A stretch of 64,000 nucleotides of DNA, from assembly GCA_029204225.1 (NCBI GenBank), contig CM055101.1, positions 32,617,683 through 32,681,682 on the forward strand, read 5' to 3'. The DNA is from Diphasiastrum complanatum. Lineage: Eukaryota > Streptophyta > Lycopodiopsida > Lycopodiales > Lycopodiaceae. Below the pieces are notes generated by a model, which made no database searches, was not told where the DNA came from, and worked only from the letters and a program-made list of their open reading frames with translations. The position numbers were made by a program, and so were the translations under genes. Position 1 is the first letter of the stretch. Each line of letters begins with the position of its first letter. This document shows, piece by piece, positions 34,056 to 45,289 of this stretch.

Positions 34056-34140
34056 TCAATTAGCACATTGGTAAAAAAAATTTGCCCTGCCAACGATCTA
34101 GCATGGCAAAAAAGAAGAAGCACTCCAACTCTATTGGCCA
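34056..34140. repeat. Third, partial foldback unit
   Basis: TTTGCCCTGCC-AACGATCTA-GCATGGCAAA followed by CACTCCAACTCTATTGG, matching the stems of the units at 33.06-33.54 kb. Confidence 0.6.
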
Positions 34141-34226
34141 GCAATGGGTGAATTTGCTAGGAAAATAGGGAAAGAGTCTATACTCAGCCTTTTGGTAGAA
34201 GAACAAGCATAATTGGAAATGTCTAA

Positions 34227-34802
34227 CTAGAAGTTGGTGAGATTAGATCTGGTATTCACATGTGTAGTGAGGTCATTAAGTGATTTCCTAGTTTTGTGCT
34301 TCTTAGAGTTGGGGCGAGGGTATTTGTAAATCTTTTCTCCTGTAGCTTGTGCTCCCAATTTGATTTGCTTGCTTCCATGGTTTTTGTCAAAATGCCACAT
34401 CTTATTGGAAGAGCCATTGCCTCTTGGGTAATAAGGCATGCTGAAACAATAATTGACGGTCTTATTGACAAAGTGAGTCCCTTGATCATTGAATATCTCC
34501 ACTAGGCATGCGATGCGCACAATGATGTTTTCATAGAGGAACTTAGTAGTTGACCTAGCATTAACTACGTGCACTGCTTTCGTTTCAATCCACTTTGTGA
34601 GATAATTTGTAGCCATGATGATATATTGGGCTTGGGTACTACAAGTAGGTGGGCAAACAGGGCCAATATAACCTATTCCCCATTTCTCAAATGGTGCTTG
34701 AGCCAATATAGGATGTAACGGATCATAGTTCGTCTTCATTGGTCTACGTGCCCTCTGACATAAATCACATTGTTTGATGTACGCTTTAGTATTCTTGTGC
34801 AT
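34227..34802 (-). pseudogene. Ty3/gypsy integrase fragment
   Basis: Minus strand: CDLCQRARR (second half of the zinc finger), EKWGIGYIGPV (first catalytic Asp replaced by Gly), FNDQGTHF (second Asp) and YYPRGNGSSN, where the normal Gln and Glu have changed. The catalytic triad is therefore lost. It joins the start of a C2 LTR at about 34803-34808. Confidence 0.85.
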
Positions 34803-34807
34803 TGTTG

Positions 34808-34857
34808 GGAGTTGAAAGCTAGCAAAGCTTTGGTAATAGAAATATTTTGTTTCTTCA
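34808..34857 (-). repeat. C2 copia 3' LTR, first 50 bp only
   Basis: On the minus strand begins TGAAGAAACAAAATATTTC directly after the purine-rich GAGAGGGAGC, matching the C2 LTR starts at 50002 (plus) and 36645 (minus). Truncated by the gypsy fragment. Confidence 0.75.
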
Positions 34858-36105
34858 GCTCCCTCTCAAAGAGTGGTAGCTTGATGACTCCAAGACTACT
34901 ATGTTTCTCGAACAGAACTTTGTCTAAGGCCTTTGTGAAAATGTCAACCACCATCTCCTTTGTTCCAATGAAAATAGTCTGCAGCATCTTCTTCCCGATC
35001 AGATCCCTTATCAAGTGATACTTGATTGCGATGTGTTTCGTCCTTGAGTGAAACACAGGATCCTTTGTCAGATGTATTGCAGATGTATTGTCTATCTGCA
35101 AATTCAGAGACTCATTTCTTGTTTCGTCCAGTTCGTCAAGAAACTGTTTGAGCCAAATGATTTCATTAGCCATCTTTGTTGCTGTTACGTACTCTGATTT
35201 GCAGAATGACTGAGCCACAATAGTCTCCTTCTTGCTGACCCAGAGAATTGCTTCTTTTGATGCGATGGTGCATCCTCCTGCGACACTTTTGCAGTCGTCC
35301 TTGAGACATGCCCAGCTAGCATCATTGTAAGAAAGCATCTGAAACCCTGCATCACGAGAATAACACAATCCAAAATCCTTTGTTAACTGGAGGTATTGCA
35401 AAATGCGTTTTACAATCGTCCAATGAGTCAAGCCTGGATTCATACTGAATTGGCTCATCTTGAACACGACATAAGCAATGTCAGGACGTGTGTTATTTGC
35501 AAGGTACATCAGCGATCCGATCAGATTTCTGTATGGTGTATGCTGCATCAATTCTTTTTCTTCTTCAGTCTTTGAACAATCTTCATTCGTCAAGACTATT
35601 CCTGCAAGCATTGGAGTATTTGCTCCTTTGCAACTCAGCATTCCAAAATCTTCCAAGATCTTCTAGGTATATCTGGACTGATGAAGGTACAATTTACCTC
35701 TCTCATGATCCCTGTCAATTTGTAAGCCAAGATAACATCTGGCTTCTCCCAAGTTTGCAATCTCAAAATGTTTCGAGATGTCATACTTCACCTCAACAAT
35801 AGTCTCTTTTCTTTTGTAGAGTATCAGAGTGTCATCCACATACACAACTACAATGATGATCTTCCCATCTGTAATTCTTACATAAACATTGGAATCAACA
35901 ATTAGTGGCTTGAATCCTAAGGATTTCAGGACTTGATCTTTCTTCTTATACCATTGTCAAGCTGATTGCTTCAGACCGTAGATACTCCTATGCATTCTGC
36001 ATGCATAAGTAGGAAGTGAGTTCGAAATGTAGCTTGGAGGTTGATCCATGTAGACTTCTTCATCTAGCTCGCTGTGCAAGAATGCTGCCTTTTCATCCAC
36101 GATGT
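34858..36105 (-). pseudogene. C2 copia reverse transcriptase and RNase H
   Basis: Minus strand: AAFLHSELDEEVYM, RSIYGLKQSA, catalytic VVYVDDTLIL, LGEARCYLGLQIDRD, the connection MEDFGMLSCKGANTPM, then RNase H (YNDASWACLKDDCKS, KSEYVTATKMANEI, HLTKDPVFHSRTKHIAI). The frame ends in the polypurine tract and LTR. A TGA follows YGLKQSA and a TAG lies near 35663. Gag, protease and integrase are deleted: the RT joins LTR sequence at about 36106. Confidence 0.88.
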
Positions 36106-36645
36106 AAGAAAACAGTGTTCTCTCACGAGTACTGTCTCACTTACTAGCGGACTTCTTGGATCTCTATAGATCTTGCTTACAAAATTGTCTCGCTCACAAG
36201 CGGACTTCTATTCTATATATTTTTCTATCTTCTACGGTATGTATATTATACATCTAGTAATTGCATACATTCAGAGTAGCATCTCTGATTAGATAGAAAA
36301 CAATCTATAACTAATCATGGATTACAAGAATGGTGGGTTAGGCACGTCCTAATGCTCTTTCGTTGACGTCATCATATCAGATCAGGGTTTTTGTATTTCA
36401 TGGTACTTGTATGATCTTCCTGATCCTTGGAACATGAAAGTTGAAAAAGTGTCGCGAAGATTTTCGTGTCGCTTTGAGTCGTTTGACTTTTGCGTCGTCT
36501 GACTTTCTCCTGTCGTGCCACGAACATTTTTATCTCGCGTTCATGTCTTTTCGTCAAGATGTTTGCGAACATTTTTGCTTCGTGTCTTTTCGTCAGGTTG
36601 GAATTCGAAAGCTAGCAAAGCTTTGGTAATGGAAACATTTTGTTT
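36106..36645 (-). repeat. C2 copia 5' LTR, truncated
   Basis: On the minus strand begins TGAAGAAACAAAATG and matches the start of 50002-50978. It contains two copies of GACGAAAAGACA and a duplicated AGTCCGCT...GAGACA stretch. The 3' part of the LTR and the PBS are missing. Confidence 0.75.
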
Positions 36646-36772
36646 CTTCAGCTCATGTCTATGATCCATTTATTTAGAAACTGCTTACCCTATGTGTGTG
36701 TAATTTCAAAGTTGAGAATACTGATGCACATGTTTTGTTTTGGAAAATGCTGAATCAAGTCATGGTCATCCA

Positions 36773-37422
36773 TGTGAAAGATTCAACTAGTTTCATCACA
36801 TTTTTCAATATTTCCATATTTGGCATATTGAGGCCAAAACTTGTTTTAGACTTAGAGGTTGACTTTTCAAAGTTCATTAGTCTAAATTTCATTTGAATAA
36901 ACACTTTTTGAAAGTGTGGGAAAGATAGAATTCGAGTTTGAGTAGATTCAATTTGAATAAGTTGGGTACATTGAATCTAGACCCAAAATTGGTAGGGTTA
37001 GCATTTTGGTGGGAAAGCCAAGTGGGCAAATAGGGTTTGGACCTTCTATAAAAGGATGTAACTTGTGGAGAGAGTCATCTTCTCTCTTCTCTATCTCATT
37101 TCATGCTTATACATGGTTCTCTTGGGTTCTACTATCCATTGGTGCACTATCTTGGTGATTGCTTGCAATTCTATGTGTCGAATGATCTATATTTGTTATT
37201 TTTGGATCCACACATGTGAAATACAGTAGCTTGCTGGTTTTTTACGGACAGAAACAGTACATAATCATTTCATTCAAGTTTGATCAAGTTCTATTAGTGT
37301 TTGCATCTCAAATTGTGTGTAGATGCTGATTTTTCTACATTGGTGAAATTGGTAGTGTATTTCTCTTTCTAACCAAAGATCATTCAAGTAGATTGGATCT
37401 TAAGGATCTGAAATCTTTCACA
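36773..37422 (+). repeat. C3 copia 5' LTR
   Basis: Begins TGTGAAAGAT and ends ATCTTTCACA, a perfect 10-bp inverted terminal pair, immediately followed by the PBS. Length 650 bp. Confidence 0.85.
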
Positions 37423-37434
37423 TGGTATCAGAGC
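37423..37434 (+). promoter_or_regulatory. Primer-binding site (initiator-Met tRNA)
   Basis: TGGTATCAGAGC directly after the C3 5' LTR. Confidence 0.9.
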
Positions 37435-37620
37435 TTGTGTTTCAGGTTATGAAGGAGGAAATCAGATCTATCAATGATTTGGTGAAGATATCAAGTCTAG
37501 AGCATGCTAGAGAGGATTCTACACCAAAATCGGATTTTTTGCTTTTGTAGATTGGATCTTTTGTAGATCAAAACACTAAATAGGTCAATATACTTGTCCA
37601 ATTCCATTTTTTGAATTCAC

Positions 37621-38955
37621 ATGCTGGATTTGGCCGATTTTTGGATCATTGGTGAGGTGAGTAAAGCTTACAAGGTTTACATTCCTTCTACTAACAAAGT
37701 GATTGTTGGTAGAGATGTCATTTTTTATGAGGGAAAAATTCCAAAGGTGTCTTCAAGCATGATTGATGGTAAAGTAGATGGTTCTAACATTCTTGATGTT
37801 GATGAGAAGGATCCTACTTTGGATGGTGGTGATGATGGACCTTCATCAAGTCAAAAGCCAAGGAGAACATCAAGAGAAAGACAAGTACCTTCAAGGCTCA
37901 CATATGATCAAAAGGGTAAGCAAGTAGTTTTTGGAAATTATCTTGCTTTCCTAACCTCTTTGGATGAGCCTACAAGTGTAGATCAATCAAGGAAAGAAGA
38001 GGAGTGGATCCAAGCAATGGATCTTGAGTATCGATCTCTTATGAAGAGTGGAACATCTTTTGGAAGATCTTCTTGTGTACATGGAGCTATGCAAGTGGAA
38101 GGATGTTGTCTTGCTGTAAAATCAAGTATTGGATCTGGAAAACAAAGTTTGTTCAATGACTTTGATGATCAAGTTGAATATCAAAAGGTTGATCTCAAAG
38201 CGCTTCAACTAGTCAAAAGGGAAGTTGGCAATTTGGAGCTAGTCAAGAACATCAAAGGAGAGGTAATTGGCAAAGGTGTTATGGATCTGTTTTTGCAGCA
38301 TATTGAAGACTCAAGTAAGGTCAAAGGAGCAGCAAGGAAGTGTTGTTCAAGTTTACTTTACTTTTTCTATCTCATGTTTGAGCAATTTCATGTGGATGTG
38401 TGCAAATTGTCAAGATATGGTAAAACTAGCTACATTGGTGAGCATTGTTTTGATGTTGGATTTGTACTAGCATTCTTGGCTGATTTTGCTGATGGAAATG
38501 AAGCTATTGGAGGCTCATTATGTCACTCATCCATGGCTAAGTTCTCAAGTGTTGAGCTACTTGGTGCCAATACTTGGAGATTGTCAATTTTTGGTGAATT
38601 CATGGTCATTTTCTTGTGTCAAGTAGATCTTGAAGATGGACTAGTGCAAACTACTTGGTTTATGGAGTCATGTGGTGCTGGATTTGCATCATTAATGTAC
38701 TCACCTACTCATGGATTTCCAAGGTTTGATGGTTTCTTGTGGCAAGATGAAGATGGAGGCTCATTCATGGAGTATCATGGTGGATACAAAGCAACAAAGG
38801 ACAAAGGAGGAGGAGACATGCAGGCAAAAGTTGATCACTCACATTTACTGTTTGTTTGCTATATTTTTCCAAAGAGTTCAGAGTTGGAAGCATGGTGGAA
38901 TCATTTCATTTACATTCTATTTGATTCTTCATGTTCTAGTCACATTTTTACATAA
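37621..38955 (+). CDS. Chimeric 444-codon ORF: copia integrase tail fused to unidentified sequence
   Basis: Residues 1 to about 140 match the copia integrase C-terminus and linker: KVYIPSTNKVIVGRDVIFYE, GPSSSQKPRRTSRERQVPSR, then EEEWIQAMDLEYRSLMKSGT, the first residues before RT. From about residue 143 the copia match ends. Some 300 residues of unrecognised sequence follow without a stop (for example NDFDDQVEYQKVDLKALQLV, VMDLFLQHIEDSSKVKGAAR). It lies between the C3 LTRs and just before an RNase H fragment, in the place of RT. Gag, protease and the integrase core are absent. An uninterrupted frame of this length inside a gutted element is unusual. It may be captured host sequence or chance; expression is unproven. 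Confidence 0.5.
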   Translation: MLDLADFWIIGEVSKAYKVYIPSTNKVIVGRDVIFYEGKIPKVSSSMIDGKVDGSNILDVDEKDPTLDGGDDGPSSSQKPRRTSRERQVPSRLTYDQKGKQVVFGNYLAFLTSLDEPTSVDQSRKEEEWIQAMDLEYRSLMKSGTSFGRSSCVHGAMQVEGCCLAVKSSIGSGKQSLFNDFDDQVEYQKVDLKALQLVKREVGNLELVKNIKGEVIGKGVMDLFLQHIEDSSKVKGAARKCCSSLLYFFYLMFEQFHVDVCKLSRYGKTSYIGEHCFDVGFVLAFLADFADGNEAIGGSLCHSSMAKFSSVELLGANTWRLSIFGEFMVIFLCQVDLEDGLVQTTWFMESCGAGFASLMYSPTHGFPRFDGFLWQDEDGGSFMEYHGGYKATKDKGGGDMQAKVDHSHLLFVCYIFPKSSELEAWWNHFIYILFDSSCSSHIFT

Positions 38956-39129
38956 AATTGATGTAAGAAATAGTGAAGCATCCCAAGTGGACATTTTTCC
39001 CTATATCAATTATGGTTTTTTCTATTTTGAGCATTACATGATCATTAAAAGGAGATCTATTCTTAGGAAGAAGATCATTCTTATGATGGATCAAAGTTCT
39101 ATTGGCAAAAACTATGCTAGGAGCATTGG

Positions 39130-39680
39130 AAGCTAGGAAAGCGAGTTTTGAGGTACATCATTGGAACTCGAGATTTTGGCATATTGTATGAGGGATCATC
39201 ACCTAATCTTTTTGGATTTTCAAATTTGGACTATTCTGGAGATATAATGGATAGGAAATTCATTAGTTCTTATTGTACTTTCATAGGTGATGGAGCTATA
39301 TCATGGATGTCAAAGAAACAAGCCACTATCTCATTGTCATCTAGTGAGGATGAGTACAAAGCTCTTACACATTGCACAAAGGAGATGGTATGGATCAAGA
39401 GGATGATCAAGGATCTTCACTTGCTGGATTTTTCAAAGAGCCCAATCATCTTTTGTGACAATCAATTAGCCCAAAGAATGGCATCCAATCCTATCTTTCA
39501 TGCTAGGAGCAAGCATATTGAGATACAATATCATTCTGTGAGGGAGCGAGTCATTGGAGCTTCAACATGTGTCTTCAAGGGAATGTGTAGCTGATATCTT
39601 CACCAAAGCATTGGGAAAAGACTTGTTCATGAAGCATAGGACTTCACTTGGAGTATTATCAAAGTCTATGCTAAAACTAG
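39130..39680 (+). pseudogene. C3 copia RNase H fragment
   Basis: Reads KRVLRYIIGTRDFGILYEGS, NLDYSGDIMDRKF, SKKQATISLSSSEDEYKAL (normal SEAEY altered), FCDNQLAQRMASNPIFHARS and HIEIQYH, the copia RNase H order. The frame ends at 39594 by frameshift before VADIFTKAL, which follows in another frame. A purine-rich GAAGAGGGAG precedes the 3' LTR. Confidence 0.85.
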
Positions 39681-39692
39681 TTGAAGAGGGAG

Positions 39693-40124
39693 TGTGAAAG
39701 ATTCAACTAGTTTCATCACATTTTGCAATATTTCCATATTTGGCATATTGAGGCCAAAACTTGTTTTAGACTTAGAGGTTGACTCTTCAAAGTTCATTAG
39801 TCTAAATTTCATTTGAATAAACACTTTTTGAAAGTGTGGGAAAGATAGAATGCGAGTTTGAGTAGATTCAATTTGAATAAGTTGGGTACATTGAATCTAG
39901 ACCCAAAATTGGTAGGGTTAGCATTTTGGTGGGAAAGCCGAGTGGCCAAATAGGATTTGGACCTGCTATAAAAGGATGTAACTCATGGAGAGAGTCATCT
40001 TCTCTCTTCTCTATCTCATTTCATGCTTATACATGGTTCTCTTGGGTTCTACTATCCATTGGTGCACTATCTTGGTGATTGCTTGCAATTCTATGTGTAG
40101 AATGATCTATATTTGTTATTTATT
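39693..40124 (+). repeat. C3 copia 3' LTR, truncated
   Basis: Begins TGTGAAAGATTCAAC and is near-identical to the first ~430 bp of 36773-37422. The last ~220 bp are missing. Confidence 0.85.
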
Positions 40125-41308
40125 AGACAAAAAAAAGATTTTTGATCTTAAAGCTTAAAATTTGCCTAATACAAAGTAGCATACCAAACAATGAGCTGTG
40201 TCTATCACACTATGAAGTGTTTCGGCATTTGCATATTGTTGTAGAAGAAATCACTCTTGTTAAACAAATCAATACATACATAAATTTTTTTTCCTGCATG
40301 CAACTAATAAATGGAAATAATGCCTCACTTTAAAAAAAGAGGTGCTTGAATATAAAAATACTGAGAATTTGGGCAAATGAGTGTACATCTACTTTAGGGG
40401 CACTATATCATCAAATATATATGATTATGTGTAAGTAGGATGTGGAACACCTAGGAACCAGAGTTCCCACTTTTTTTGTTTGGGTATATGTCATACAACT
40501 TGAAAAGAAACATCATTTGGGAAAAAAACCAGCTTCAATATTAACAAGATTAAAAGGAGCTATGGCTCATTAGAAACAAGAGCTCGAGAGCTTCAAGATA
40601 ATATCTTCACATGTCAAAAGTATTGACCAGATATTAAAATACAATTAGTAGAGTTATTTTTATGCTGATAAACAACTTCATGTGTGCTGTCTTTGTATGT
40701 TTGGGCACATTTGCTAAAAGCAACTACATAATAGGGGCTAGGATACAAGGGTGCACTCTCCAAGTGTTAAAATATAGTACTTTAAACCTTAAATGAGCCT
40801 AATAATGACTCACAAGAGGGACTGATTGATTGACTAACAATTGAATGCAAACTAGACATCAAAAATCAAGATCTAGATTGGCCATTCTACACATATGAAT
40901 TAAGAGCAACCATAAATCATTGATTATCATGAAGATCTAACCCCCACACATGTGGTACGGCCTATCGATAGTAAATGAAGTTAAGAACACTTTTCATTAA
41001 ATCACAAGAGAAAACTAAGTACACAGTGCAAAGAGTCGAGATTGCCAATGAGCTCTCAAAAATTCTAAGGCATAATTGCGGAGAGGTGATAGTACATAGA
41101 AAAGATCTTCCCTACCTCAAGTTAGGTGAGCATGTAATAAGGAAGACAATTGAGCATTTTCCCTAATTTTCCATTCTATCTTAACCCATGAGTTTTGCCA
41201 TGTTGGTGACTAGATTGATCAACCATCTCGAAGATTTTAGGGATTCGGTCCTATAATGTAAAAATCATCACCAAACAAACTTGACCAACCCTATGATCAT
41301 GATCTAAC
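40125..41308. other. Mostly no gene; one short ORF of unknown value
   Basis: AT-rich. The only coding-like stretch is 40975-41166 (plus), 63 codons from ATG, reading VQRVEIANELSKILRHNCGE. LSKILRH resembles a motif in tRNA 2'-phosphotransferases, but the match is too short to support a call. Confidence 0.3.
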
Positions 41309-41347
41309 CTATTTTAGAGTAGTTTCACATATTGGGATGATTGGCTA
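41309..41347 (+). repeat. 39-bp direct repeat, left copy (outside C1)
   Basis: Identical to 47617-47655. Lies 33 bp left of the C1 target duplication; starts CTATTTTAGAGTAG and ends GATGATTGGCTA. Confidence 0.85.
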
Positions 41348-41380
41348 CTTTTGTTTAAACTTCCCCTTCGGGGTGTATAT

Positions 41381-42225
41381 TGTTGAAAATTGTCACTTCT
41401 CACTTGACATTGGTTCATGTAAATATTGATCAAACATTAGAATATGTTGATGATATGATTTCACACGTGTGGAGCCTGTTCCCATGTGTGAAAGGATGTA
41501 CTTTTCATGTTTGTGTATATCCAAATTGATTTTATATCATTCTAGTTAGTGTGAACATGAAATGACTAGTTTTTAGTCAAGTTGACTAGTCACCTACAAA
41601 TTAGCTTTTCCTTGCATGTGCATGAGTAAATGCTCCCACATGGCAAGTGGATGTTCACACGTGTGTATAGAGTACTAGAAGATAAGAGTTGACCATTTGT
41701 CTTAGATCCTATTTTGTAGGGAATATTCCTATATTCTAGGAGACTAGCTTTTTGGATTTTAGTCATATTCTAGAAGGTCAACTATTGGATAAGGATCAAG
41801 GATGGATAAAATGGATAGATCTGAGTGATGTGGCACTCTTCACACGTGTGAAGGCCTGCTGGACTGTATCAGACTCATGGATGTACTTGATCCATAAAAG
41901 GATCATCATTTTGCTAAGAAAATTGATGAGACTTTTGCACTCTACACTTTTGTGAGATTTCTAGTCATTTGTCTTGTGATTTTTATGCATGATTGCTATC
42001 TAGTATCATTGTACGTGTTGTTTCAGGTGCAGGCCGTACAGTGGACAGTACTCCACACGTGTGAAGCCGCTCTCACTAAAAATGATGTGTTGATCCATTG
42101 CTCTTGCTTAAATCCAAGTGTAGTGAATCTAGATCAAGATCTAATTGTAGAACTTGATAGATTCATTGATTAAGCAACCAATAACTCTCTATGATTGTAA
42201 AGTACAATCATTATTGTCCTAAAAA
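41381..42225 (+). repeat. C1 5' LTR
   Basis: Starts TGTTGAAAATTG. Compared with the 3' LTR it lacks the last ~17 bases (ending TTTATCA), so the PBS follows CCTAAAAA directly. Four perfect CACACGTGTG palindromes lie at 41462, 41656, 41841 and 42054. Confidence 0.9.
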
Positions 42226-42237
42226 TGGTATCAGAGC
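42226..42237 (+). promoter_or_regulatory. Primer-binding site (initiator-Met tRNA)
   Basis: TGGTATCAGAGC after the C1 5' LTR. A fifth CACACGTGTG palindrome follows in the leader at 42389-42398. Confidence 0.92.
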
Positions 42238-42821
42238 TAAGTAAGAGAGTGATCATTGAATCATAAATCTTGTAAAGATCATTGGCAAAATTTGTTTTTT
42301 GGCCAATACTAGTGAGGGCGAGTTCTTCTAGAGTGATAGCTTGTAATCATTTGGATAAAAACGACTTGGAGGCTGTGTATGTACTTTTCACACGTGTGAA
42401 ACCATACAGCAACTTTCAAATCAAGTTACTTTGTGTTTGTTGGTCCCAAAATCACAATACTAGTTCATTTTTGGTGCTTTTTGAAGCATAGTATTGATCT
42501 AGATTCATTCTAACTAATGCCTATGACCAAATAGTGTTTTGGATCATTGAAGCATTTCTTTTTAGAGTCTAAGATCAGATCTTAAGAGGCTGATTTGTTC
42601 AGATCCTTAGTTGAAGTGAAATCTCTAAGAAAAGTGTAAAGCAATTTTTTTGTGAGAGTGAAGGCTAGAAATTTTTGGTAAGATCTTTGAGTATCATTCA
42701 AGCTTGTGTGCTAGTTTGATAGAGACAAGCCTATAGGAATTCTAGTAAGCTTTAGGCCTTTTCATAGATCTTTTAAAAACTCAAAAATCTTTGTGATTTT
42801 TAAAAGAGCATTCATTCTAAA

Positions 42822-45269
42822 ATGTCATCCATGGGTGGATATTTGATGGAATCAAGTGAGAGACTCACTTCCACAAATTATTCCATTTGGAAAGTGAGAA
42901 TGAAATCACTCCTAGTGATCCATGATCTATATGACATAGTTCAAGGAGTAGAGGAAGAGCCTCAAACTCCCCAAGAACAAGCCAAATACAAGAAGAGAGC
43001 AAGATTAGCTCTACATTGCATAAAGTTAAATGTATGCAATGACCTCTTGAAAGAGGTGTCTTCTTGTACCTCATCCAAAGAGGCTTGGGATTCATTAAAG
43101 AGCATTTATGAATCCAACAGTACTTCAAGAATCCTCATGCTAAGAAATCAAGTTTTCCAAAGCATGAAAGGATGTGGAGAGAGTGGACAAGAGTATGTTC
43201 TTAGGATCAAATCTCTTAACAAGGAGTTAAGTGCAATAGGAGAGAAGATCCAAGATCAAGAACTAGTACAAATCATTTTGAATGGTCTAAGTGATGAGTT
43301 TACCAACTTAGTCCAATCATTTGCCATTCAAGACTCTCTTCCATCCATTGAAAAGTTGCACAATGTTCTTGTGGCCGAGGAGAGTAGGCTTCTACACCTC
43401 AAGACAAGAATGGATAGCATGTCACTTAATGGAGGAGAGGAGAAAGCTAACTTTACATCTAAAGGCAAGAAAAAGCAAAATCCATTCAAGAAAAATCAAG
43501 GCAAGGAGGCCGAGATGAAGAATGGAGGATCTACCTCCAAAGGCAAAGTGAAGAACAAGGCAAAACTAAAGTGTTTCTTTTGTGGAAAGAAATGACACTT
43601 TGCCTCAGAATGCTACTTGAAGAAGAATCAACAAGCCAAAGGAGATCAAGGGAACATTGCTCAAGAGGAAGAATATGAGGATGGATTCAACACATCCTTA
43701 ATGGTTGCATCTACACCAACTTCAAGTCAAGACACATGGTGGATAGATAGTGGGGCTAGTTCCCACATGTCCTTTAAGAAGCATTATTTTTCTACTCTTC
43801 TATCTTGTAATGACTCTAAGAAGTCAATATACACTGCTAGTGATCAAGAATGCAAGATAGATGGCATAGGATCTATACCTCTTTGTTTAGGCACATCTAA
43901 AAGGATAGATCTAGATAATGTTTTGTATGTTCCTACCATTTCAAGAAACTTGCTTAGTGTAGGACAATTAATGGACAATGGACTAGATGTACATTTCAAG
44001 AATGGAGTTTGTTCCATCTTGAAAAATGATAAGTGCATAGCTAGTGGCATTAAGCAAGGTAGACTTTTCAAGTTGGATGCTAATGTTGCAAGTGAAAGTG
44101 TGAACTTGGCTAGGGAGGAGCTAACTCAAGTGGAGCTTTGGCATAAGAGATTAGGCCATCCTAATCTTCAATCTATGGAGTCAATGGCAAGCAAGGAACT
44201 AGCTCTCGGCCTACCAAGAACTTTCAAGAAGTGTGGAAAAACGTGTGAGGCATGTGGCCTTGCAAAGTCACACAAATCTTCTTACAAGAAATCTTCATCA
44301 AGATCTCTCTCTCCCTTGGATCTCATACATTCTGATGTACATAGTTTTTCACATGCAAGTAATGGAGGTGCCTTGATGTATGTAACTTTTATAGATGATT
44401 GTACTAGATTCACATGGATTGAGTTACTATCAAAGAAAAGTCTTGTTTATGAAGCTTTCATTAAGTTCAAGTCTCTAGTAGAGAAACAACTTAGTACTTC
44501 TATCAAAGCACTAAGATGTGATAATGGAGGAGAGTACACCTCCAATAAAATGAAAGACTTTTGTGAGATCAATGGTATTAAGTTACAATACACTTGTTCC
44601 TACACCCCTCAACAAAATGGGGTGGCCGAGAGGAAAAATAGGAGTCTATGTGAGTGTGCAAAGTCCTTGAGGCTTGATGCATCACTTCCCATCTCATTTT
44701 GGAGAGAAGCCATAACATGTGCTAATTATTTGTGTAATAGACTTCCTAGTAGTGCTATAGATGGGATCTCACCTTATCAAGCCTTCTTTGATAAGAAACC
44801 CAATGTAAAAGATTTTAAGATCTTTGGATGTACTTGTTATGTACACATTCCTTTGGAGACTAGAAGGAAAGAAGATGCTACCTCCTTCAGAGGAATCTTT
44901 GTTGGCTATGGAGAAAATAGCAAGGGATATAGGATATATGATCCTACATCCAAGAAAGTAAAGGTAAGCAAGGATGTACTTTTTGATGAGTCACAATTTG
45001 CTAAGAGCTTGTCAAATGGATCTAACCCATTGTGCATTGAAGATCTTGACAAATCCGAGGAGGATCTTGACAAACCCGAGGAGGATCATGACAAACCCGA
45101 GGATGGAGATTTGGATCCGAGTCAAAAGGGGCCAAGAAGATCATCAAGGAGCAAGGCCGAGCCCTCAAGGCTTACCTATGTGGACAAGGGAAAGCAAAAG
45201 GAAGGCTCTACATCTTCTACCTCTTACTCTTTTTTAGCTACATTGATTGAAGAACCATCATCTTTTTAA
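42822..45269 (+). pseudogene. C1 gag-protease-integrase frame with one internal TGA
   Basis: One frame from ATG 42822. Gag: MSSMGGYLMESSERL, SIYESNSTSRILML, SLPSIEKLHN. The zinc knuckle CFFCGKK is cut by TGA at 43593-43595, where the sibling copy near 15790 has GGA. After it the same frame continues: protease WWIDSGASSHMSF; GAG_pre-integrase ELWHKRLGHPNLQSM; integrase core with catalytic LIHSDVHSFS, LRCDNGGEYTS and TPQQNGVAERKN (D, D, E all present); and the C-terminal RGIFVGYGENSKGYRIYDP. Three 21-bp tandem repeats at 45042-45104 encode an acidic linker. It stops at TAA 45267-45269, just before the RT region. With the TGA read through or reverted, this part would look intact. Confidence 0.9.
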
Positions 45270-45289
45270 GAAGCATGTAAATCTAAAGT

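Noticed and set aside
40975-41166. tRNA 2'-phosphotransferase fragment (LSKILRH)
   Set aside because: Seven residues are too few, and no other family motif is seen.
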